A stretch of DNA of 64,000 bases from Hyalomma asiaticum (Eukaryota > Arthropoda > Arachnida > Ixodida > Ixodidae), in contig CM023481.1 in assembly GCA_013339685.2 (NCBI GenBank), positions 118,837,454 through 118,901,453 of the forward strand, in the 5' to 3' direction. Under the pieces are notes generated by a model that was not told where the DNA came from, ran no database searches, and saw only the letters and a program-made list of their open reading frames with translations. Positions 57,072 to 64,000 of this stretch are shown one piece after another. The translations under genes and the position numbers were made by a program. Position 1 is the first letter of the stretch. Each line of letters starts with the position of its first letter.

Positions 57072-59189
57072 CTCGAGCTGGAGCACATTCCCCAGAGAAA
57101 TTATGCTGGCCCTTAGCGGGCACATGGTGCACCTTTTCTGCAGATATTCTGCACGTATACTTTCTGGGACGGTGTGCGCGCCGACCACATAATTTTTCTT
57201 TATCCATAGTATGAGTAAATCGCCTCCACTGATTCTCCGTCTGGGGGTTATAATAAAGTGCACCTGGAGACGGAGCGCACAGCCGTGGGGCATGATACGC
57301 TGACGGAATGCTGCTGGAGGCAGTGTCAGACGTGGGAATGGAACACAACGAGGACTTTTATAACAACCGCACACATTCATGTAGTGCTGAACATTATATA
57401 TAAGCTCTCGAGAAACGCGGAATGCACAATTTCGAAAGTCATCCAGTAACCGGCCCCACGAGCGCGACGTAAAACAAGTATAACATTAGCGCTCTCGGCA
57501 TACATATACAGTCCCCCAGTGAGCAGATGCACTGTTGCCAGAAGTATGAACCCTCTGCTCATGCCTACAAGATCAGTTTCGATGAAGTCGACGCAAAGTG
57601 TAAATTAACAACGAACATTTAAATGACGCTAGCTATGGAATTAACGGAATCGCATAGTATTTCAAGATTAGAATCTGCTATACACAGCGTACACAGGATT
57701 ATCGTACATATACCGAGCCCACAAAAAGTAGAACGATCGTTCGTACCAAACAGGCACCAGCGTAGACTTGGGTCGCGATTCCTCTATATAAATAGCGGGG
57801 AAATTACCACGTGAAATGGAAGGTTACGTAAAATGGTTTTTACATACTTGTACAGATTTGACCGCTCGTTCGGTGCTTACATCTCCCTTAAATCGCGTTC
57901 AGCGGCGAATTCTTCTGAGCGCCCCTTTTATCTGCTCGGCAGCATATGAAGAACAAATGACCAATAAAATAAAGAAAAGCCACGGTACAGATATAGCACA
58001 TAAGCGAGCTTGTCTGGGCAACTGTTTGCACCCCCGGAACGCGACATGACGAAGCACCGAACGGGGCAACAACGGTCGAGAGATCCGGAAAAACGAACCC
58101 TCCACAATAGGCGTCTTTTACACACACACGGGCAACCGGCTCACTCCTCTTCCGCGCAGAGAGACGCCGCCGCGACCTCTAGCCGCACGCAGTGTTCTCC
58201 ATCGGGGGAAGGAGAACGAGCCTATAAACGCAGACCCATGTAATCACGCGTATTAGGAGCCCGCCCGCCCCATCCTGCTGCTGCTGCGGTCGCGGGGCCC
58301 GCCGTTGTTGCACGCAGCGCCACGCGGTCTGACAGCGTGGGCGCCTTTCTCCGCTCCCGAAATAGGGCAACCCGGCGCCAAATAAGCGCGCAGGGCCAGC
58401 CGCCCGGACCCAAACACTCGATGCCGGGCGCCTGCGGAGCGGCGGACGTCTCATCGAATTGGCATAACGGGACGCCGTCGCAAAGAAGGAAGCTGCTCAT
58501 TGCCCGTCGGCCGCCTCCTCGCTGCTATTGGCACGAGTCGCGAAACCGCCGGTGCCGAGCTGTCCGTGCGATATAACCCCAATCAAAAGCTAGGCAAACC
58601 ACCGGGGTCGCTGTGGCAGCCCTCCGAGCGACGAGAAATAAAGGGGATGGCAGTCCATGCGTGGCTATATCGCGCTGACTATACGCAGCTGCTGGACGCA
58701 CGGGTTTTTGCTCCTCGAGGCTAGTAAGCACAGCGGAGGCGAGTTTGGAGAGCTGCGATCAGAGGCCACGGCATGCCTCGCCGAAAATCAGAAGACGAAA
58801 CAAACCGTGACGTCCAGAATGATATGGAAAGCTTTCGGTGAGCTGTGGGATGGACACTGATAACACAGGAAATAAAAATCGTTTGGGGCGGCTGTCCATG
58901 GATGTATCGGGAGAGAGAGAGGGAGAAAGTACGTCGATGGCCAGTGATATAGAAGGACATCAAAGCAATCGATGAACTGTTTACCATTCGAGCAACTGAA
59001 AACACTTATTCGACAGCAATCATGAGGTGAAATTTCAGCTGGGGAGGTATACTATAACGGTTCCCAAAATGGACTGATTCATTTGGCCTGGCGTGATTGG
59101 TCAGAATCAACCTTTCGCTGACGCAAGCGCGACTCTGTCCAATCAAGCGACAGCAAGCGGACCGGTTCATGAACAGTTATAACATATCG
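57071..59189. other. Non-coding stretch; GC-rich at 58140-58560
   Basis: No domain in any frame. Short frames on both strands overlap in the GC-rich part. A TATA-like 'cctataaacg' lies at 58211. Confidence 0.4.
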
Positions 59190-59415
59190 CCCCTGGTTGG
59201 TAAAGCGGATAAGCGAAATAATAGTCGATGGGTTTTTCACGAGCCAAAACTACGACATGATTATGAGACACGCCGTACAGTAGAGGGCGCCGGAAGTTTT
59301 GACCATGGCGACGCACAGTACACTGGTCTCTGCCATTTTCGTCGCCATCGAAAATGCGACCGCCGCAGCCGGGATCGAACCCGCGACTTTCGGGTCAGCA
59401 GTGACAAGCAAAATG
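59190..59415 (-). mobile_element. Diverged Ruka-like SINE
   Basis: In reverse order it has 'gtttttcacgagccaaaact', 'attatgagacacgccgta', 'gagggcgccggaagttttga' and 'gccgggatcgaacccgcgac', all recognisable Ruka blocks with many changes. The central 'cccaggtggtt' block is lost. Confidence 0.65.
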
Positions 59416-60310
59416 AACCCTGCGTATGCGTAATCAGGGTACAGCGATTCCGTTAACGACCTAAGTTCGTCGTGGAAGGAGAGACTAATCGTTCTGTTCC
59501 GATAACGATTCAACCACTATACGCCACTGTGTGCTAACGAAGCCTGCAGTATATAAAGTGAGAGTATACCTATACTGGTAGTACACGTAAAGAAAAAAAG
59601 AAACAATAAAATACAGGCTCAAAACGATCTTCCAAAGCTGCCATTCTGTGCCCACGTCGCGTTAGCGACACCGGGTGGCGGGTCGGTCAAAACACTCGCT
59701 GATGTCTTAATAAGGCACACGCGACACACAGGGAAGCTCAGTTAGCTGATAGGTCGCCTGAGGCATCTCACTCAACAGTGAACCTTTCGCGTCAAACTAC
59801 AGACACGGCCTGCTTGCTAAGAAAAAAAGAAAGGAAAAGAACCATTAAAAGGCAGCCTCCGTCATGCCCTGTAAATGTGGATACACCGCGTATACGGTGA
59901 AGCACCATCATCACCACAGTTAATGTTACAGGCAAAGCCCAGCGCCAGAACTGCTGGTGCAATACTTTTATTCACGGTCTGCACCGCCTTGTTCGTTGCT
60001 GATGCTCGCTACAGCACGAAAGTCCAAAATTTCCTCTGACGAACGACACAAAGCCCTGCCGTTTGTATACCCATGCGAGACTTCTATATTATTTGAGATC
60101 ACGAAAATATGGCAGCCTCATTTCTCTCTTAAACAGTGTGTACTCATAAGTGTGTTCTCATAATTTTTTCGGTGTCTAGTTTCGCTGTTTCCGTGTTGAT
60201 ATATGGGTTGTGAAGATTAGCATTTAGGACCGGTGGCGCAGACCAGCACAGCCTAGGGGTCGTGCGGTTATACCTTGACGGGAAGGGGCACTATTACTTG
60301 CTAATGTTGC
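59416..60310. other. Non-coding stretch
   Basis: No gene is recognised. The last 80 bp before the (TTA)n, with 'ggtggcgcagaccagcacag', may be a SINE or LINE tail; weak. Confidence 0.4.

Positions 60311-60380
<70 letters not shown>
60311..60380. repeat. (TTA)n microsatellite
   Basis: About 23 units. Confidence 0.96.
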
Positions 60381-60462
60381 TGCTCACTGACGTCAACTCA
60401 CCAGCCCGATTCCCCAGGTAATATGGACTCTGTCTGGGTGCCCAGTGCGGACCCCTCCCCCT

Positions 60463-60513
60463 GTGCGTGCGTGCGTGTGTGTGTGCGTGTGCGTGCGTGT
60501 GTGTGTGCGTGTT
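60463..60513. repeat. Imperfect (GT)n with GC interruptions
   Basis: Runs of 'gtgtgcgtgcgtgtgtgtgt' type. Confidence 0.85.
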
Positions 60514-61279
60514 TTAAGATTGAAACGCCACACCAACCAGGGGACAACAGCTTCGCCGTAAAAATACGCGCCCTCAGCAAGTCGGAAGGAAGAGCGCTCC
60601 CCGAAAATAGAAGTCGCCTACACACGCGCTTAGTAAGAATTTCGGGCAGTGAATGTTGTCGCTAGACAGCGTCACCCCCCTCTCAAGCACACGGCGCTAT
60701 AGCAAAACCACTGACTGTGCGACCCAGTGCGCGCGTAATTGGGCGCCAGTCGCCCGTCCCGTCCGGAACCACGCACACCCGGCTCTGCAGGCGCGGCGGC
60801 GGCTGGCAGCTGAGCCAAAGCAGAGCGAGGTCGTCGACCCGAGCGAGCACCGCGATGGGGACTGCTGCCAGGGCTTGAAATAAGGCGCGCGCACGCAAAA
60901 CACGGCACCGACCGATGGGCCACACTGCGGGGTTCGTGCCAACGTGGTCGACACCGCCGCTGCGAACACCAGCCGTTCAACGAGACCCGCCGATGGACGC
61001 GCCACAGACTCGGTCTGCATGGTTACGCGCGCCACTTCGAAGTTATAGCTATATATACGTATACGCAATGACGAAAACGGGCGCGCATATCTTCGCACGG
61101 CCCAAAGTTCGCGGCACATCAGCGCACACCTCACTTTGAAAATGTATACCGTGCGCGATCTTCAGAGGACAAATGAAAGTGGCCGTACTTAACCGCATAA
61201 AGGCAGCTCCTCGCTTCACATGGCTTGCTCTCTTGGATTTGTCTATATACACCTTCCTGTCGCTTCCTTTATTTCTCTC

Positions 61280-61283
<4 letters not shown>
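60514..61283. other. Non-coding stretch; GC-rich at 60700-61000
   Basis: Overlapping Arg/Ala-rich frames on both strands without motifs. No gene is supported. Confidence 0.4.

Positions 61284-61323
<40 letters not shown>
61284..61323. repeat. (TA)n microsatellite
   Basis: About 40 bp of TA directly abutting the left arm of the 103-bp inverted repeat. Confidence 0.93.
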
Positions 61324-61325
<2 letters not shown>

Positions 61326-61616
61326 TTAGTAGAACAGGCAGCTATAATACGCACTTACACATATACGCAGTAACCAAAATTTGCGTGTAGGAGGCTCACT
61401 GAAAAGATGCGCCTTCGGCCTGGAGCATATATATATACAGTGACGTGCAGTACACGCCCTTTCTCTACGTGCATCCGTGAAAATTATAAAAAGTACTAAA
61501 AAGCTGTCCTATAGCTCCAGGCCGAAGGCGCATCTTTTCAATGAGCCTCCTACACGCAAACTTTGGTTACTGCGTATATGTGTAAGTGCGTATTATAGCT
61601 GCCTGTTCTACTAATG
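61324..61616. repeat. 103-bp near-perfect inverted repeat, 87-bp spacer
   Basis: Arms 61324-61426 (from 'cattagtagaacaggcagc') and 61514-61616 are complementary at 101 of 103 positions. The spacer 61427-61513 is unrelated to the arms. No coding frame lies in the arms. The near-identity means either a recent origin or ongoing correction between arms. I do not recognise transposon ends or a target duplication. Confidence 0.96.
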
Positions 61617-62235
61617 AACTTCGTTCACGCCAACTTGGGTCGCTCGATTGGCATCTGCGTCAACGTTAGCACTACTAGAAGAGATATAGTGCCGCCTAGA
61701 ATAAGAGACAAGACAGGCGTTAGGAATAAGCACCATGCAATGGACATTAACACTGCGTTCTCTACAAAAACCCTGCAGATTCCACGCATTGTTAGAATCG
61801 GTATCATGAGAAGCAGTCGGCAATGAAATTGCCTATATACGACGAATTGTTTCACATTAAGCCAAGTCTTACGCGTAGGACTAAGGTCTTTGTGGAAAGA
61901 GCATGATTGGGTGTATGCTATATCGTGGGCTAACCAGGGACGTCGACAACACCATGGCGATCGAACAGCTGCTCATGGTATATATACGACGTAACGTTGG
62001 CACTCGTCATCAGTGCGCAGCACAGGCCTTTTCTTCTGTGGCGGCAAAATGCACGCTACGGTGCGCTTATGTGCATATCATGAGCGTTGAAGTATTCCTA
62101 CGGGATCGAGCAAAGTCGGACAAAAAGCATGCCGAGTGATAATAAAATATATCTATTGCTTATTACATTGCTCAACACACATTAGTAGCTCAGCTGACGT
62201 TGCACAAAAGCGCCCATCGCAAGTGCTAGTGCAAT
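61617..62235. other. Non-coding stretch
   Basis: No gene is recognised; short frames lack motifs. Confidence 0.45.
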
Positions 62236-62259
62236 AGGTTTATTGACTGTATACATGCC

Positions 62260-62345
62260 GTGCGGTCGCAGCAACAGTATCCCAGTGTTAAAGTGTTTGC
62301 TCGGCACCTCGGTGGCCTGAGTTCGATGCCACCGTGCTTCTGATC
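62260..62345 (+). mobile_element. Possible tRNA-derived SINE head
   Basis: 'cccagtgttaaagtgtttgc' (A-box-like) then 'ctgagttcgatgccacc' (B-box-like) with tRNA-like spacing. There is no complete cloverleaf, so it is a relic at most. Confidence 0.4.
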
Positions 62346-62421
62346 TTTATATTTCAATCGCAATGTACGACACACGGTGCGCCTTGCTTGCTTTTAAGCG
62401 TGTTCTAACGATATGTTATAC

Positions 62422-62482
62422 GTATATTTTAGTTGGTCCTTGATTGACATAGGCTGTCAATCAAGGACCAACTAAAATATAC
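62422..62482. repeat. 27-bp perfect hairpin (first of a pair)
   Basis: Arms 62422-62448 and 62456-62482 ('gtatattttagttggtcctt...') are perfectly complementary around the 7-nt loop 'ataggct'. Confidence 0.97.
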
Positions 62483-62735
62483 CTATGTTGTTTTTTTTTT
62501 TTTTCGGGTTTAACGTCCCAAAACCAGCTCTGATTATGAGAGACGCCGCAGTGGAGGTCTCCGGAAATTTCGACCACCTGGGGTTCTTTAACGTGCACTG
62601 ACATCGCACAGCACACGGGCTTCAACATTTCGCCTCGATCGAAATGCAGCCGCCGCGGCCGGGATTCGATTCCGCGACCCTTGGATCAGCAGCCGAGTGC
62701 CATAGCCCACCGTGGCGGGGCAAATATACCTATGT
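62475..62735 (-). mobile_element. Ruka-like SINE inserted between two hairpins
   Basis: A complete SINE at 62489-62721, starting with its T-rich tail side 'gtttaacgtcccaaaacc' and ending 'ccaccgtggcggggc'. It is flanked by the perfect 14-bp duplication 'aaatatacctatgt' at 62475-62488 and 62722-62735. The target overlaps the base of one hairpin and the start of the next. Confidence 0.95.
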
Positions 62736-62774
62736 GGGACTCATACCCGAGCACTACGGGTATGAGCCCCACAT
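62732..62774. repeat. 18-bp hairpin (second of a pair)
   Basis: 'atgtgggactcatacccg' (62732-62749) pairs with 62757-62774 at 17 of 18 positions around the 7-nt loop 'agcacta'. Confidence 0.92.
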
Positions 62775-62988
62775 GGTTGCAGTATCGTTAGCCGTGACGT
62801 ACATGACGAGGGTATCACGTAAGTGGTGTAAAGATCAGTCACCCATTCTCGTCATGCATTTACCATGCAAGTATTCCGGCGTAGCAGGCGAACGAGACGA
62901 CCAGGAGAGCACAGAGACGTAGGCGGCTAGATAGTTATAGGTACGGTCAAAGTTGTTCAAGTTCGCCAACGAATGCTTCGCAATGGAT
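62775..62988 (-). repeat. Interspersed repeat related to the ~147-bp family, copy 3
   Basis: On the minus strand it starts 'attgcgaagcattcgttggc' then 'gaacttgaacaactttga', 'tatctagccgcctacg' and 'gtgctctcctggtcgtctcg', the same order as the start of 13326-13795. Here I see no tandem array of the unit. The left limit is uncertain and may include the two hairpins. Confidence 0.7.
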
Positions 62989-63839
62989 AGCCTATCCACT
63001 CTCCTGGGGAGAGTTCTCCCCTAAGCCGTTCCAACTAATTTGATCCCCATCCTGACCTACACCAAGCAGGCATTCTGTAGAATACCAAGGAGGCATCCGC
63101 AAAAAGAAATTTTGTAGAAGAAGCGTAATGTATGGCTCTTTCCTGCAGTAAATACAGCTTGCGCAAATATGTCCCAATCATGTACTACATCCGCGTCTCT
63201 CGCTGTGCGTGTGTGCCGACCAGCTTCAAGAGGTACGGGGATAATGGCGTCGTATACATATCATATACCCATGTTTCTCCCTGTCTGTTTGTTTGTCTTT
63301 CCCCCCCTTTTTTTTTCATGCATAACAAAAAAGCGATGGTGCGATACAAATGCGCATATTCCTCAAGGTAAATGCGCGATAAATGAGTTCCGAGGAGCTG
63401 AAAGCACAAAAGACAGAAATTTACGTATCGTACAGCTTTAATAACCTTAAGCGACCCACCAAGGCGAAAGCGAGATTAACCTTAAGTCAAGTACAGCGCT
63501 ACAAGAGCGTTAATGATTCAGCGACTACGGAGCTGCGCCGGATGTGAAGCAATAGCTCTAAACATGGCACAGTAACTCTGCCATTATATATCTCGCGATG
63601 CAACTCAACATGACGCAATGCGTCCGTCCCTTAACAACTCCGTGACTATACACAATCACAGAACACTGCGGCGCACAGGTAACGGCTTCGTTTTCCGCCA
63701 GCGCATAACCGGAACCAGTCGAAACTTTCGAGGGGCTGCCCAAGCAAGCAGCCATGGAGAACAGACAATTGCCAGTTTCCACTTACGCTATACGCGGAAG
63801 GAAGTAGTATAACTTTTTTTAGAGCTTTTCCTTTTCCCG
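62989..63839. other. Non-coding stretch
   Basis: No gene is recognised. A short C/T run lies at 63300-63316. Confidence 0.45.
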
Positions 63840-64000
63840 TATACCGTATTTACTCAATTCTAAGCACCCCCTCTTTTTATTTTCTTTTTTAAATCGCGAT
63901 TCTCAAAGTGAGGGGGGGGGGGGGGGGCATAGATTCGAAAAATCTAAAATGACTGCACACCACATACGTGGCAATATTTCGGCGAGATGGACGCGCAAAA
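63840..64000. mobile_element. Possible DNA-transposon end, cut by the window edge
   Basis: 'ataccgtatttactcaattc' followed by a C-rich/G-rich block (including a G16 run at 63912-63927) resembles the 'taccgtatttactcg' start of a common animal hAT-like repeat. The other end lies outside the window. Confidence 0.35.

Overview
This window looks like non-genic chromosomal DNA from a metastriate hard tick (a Rhipicephalus-like species). The strongest evidence is repeated copies of a tRNA-headed SINE that I recognise as the tick SINE Ruka: a 'ggtggtctagtggct' head, the 'ttaaagaaccccaggtggtc' body block and the 'gggacgttaaac' tail. They sit among dense dinucleotide and trinucleotide microsatellites, Penelope-like elements, RNase H-bearing LINE debris, hAT and TTAA-type DNA elements and many foldback sequences. 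I find no host protein-coding exon, rRNA, genuine tRNA gene, CRISPR array or operon that I can support. The species is an inference.

Layout. 0-6 kb: a TA-flanked foldback MITE inside a larger inverted repeat, the first copy of a 1-kb repeat ending at a 100-N assembly gap, a piece of a GCGAAGC-ended element, and an array of ~147-bp tandem units. 6-13 kb: a LINE 3' tail, a Ruka SINE, two or three decayed Penelope-like (PLE) GIY-YIG fragments, and a PLE split by a 1,556-bp TTAA-flanked element. 13-16.5 kb: a second ~147-bp array, a second 1-kb repeat copy, a Ruka copy with a 10-bp target duplication, and another TTAA-bounded element. 16.8-26.3 kb: a short foldback, two inverted copies of the GCGAAGC-ended element (20.0 and 25.7 kb) and, between them, a LINE whose 5' part is inverted against its 3' part, bracketed by two inverted tRNA-headed SINEs. 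28.7-43.7 kb: more Ruka copies, a 2,057-bp hAT element with a perfect 8-bp duplication, an RT LINE 3' fragment, and a head-to-head PLE-like inverted repeat with hammerhead-like cores. 45-64 kb: the second TA-flanked MITE, GC-rich segments, a TIR element built of CATTCGAATG palindromes, a 103-bp near-perfect inverted repeat at 61.3-61.6 kb, and a Ruka copy inserted between two adjacent hairpins.

How the parts relate. The pieces behave as layers of transposition rather than as a pathway: SINEs need LINE machinery in trans, and MITEs and TIR elements need transposases that are not encoded here. The clearest stratigraphy is the TTAA element inside the PLE, whose reading frame is restored exactly when one TTAA is kept, and the Ruka copy inside the twin hairpins. 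I see no strong candidate for a new cellular system. The most unusual objects are the 103-bp inverted repeat, the LINE inversion with an exact breakpoint, the ~147-bp tandem arrays, and the hammerhead-like head-to-head PLE repeat.
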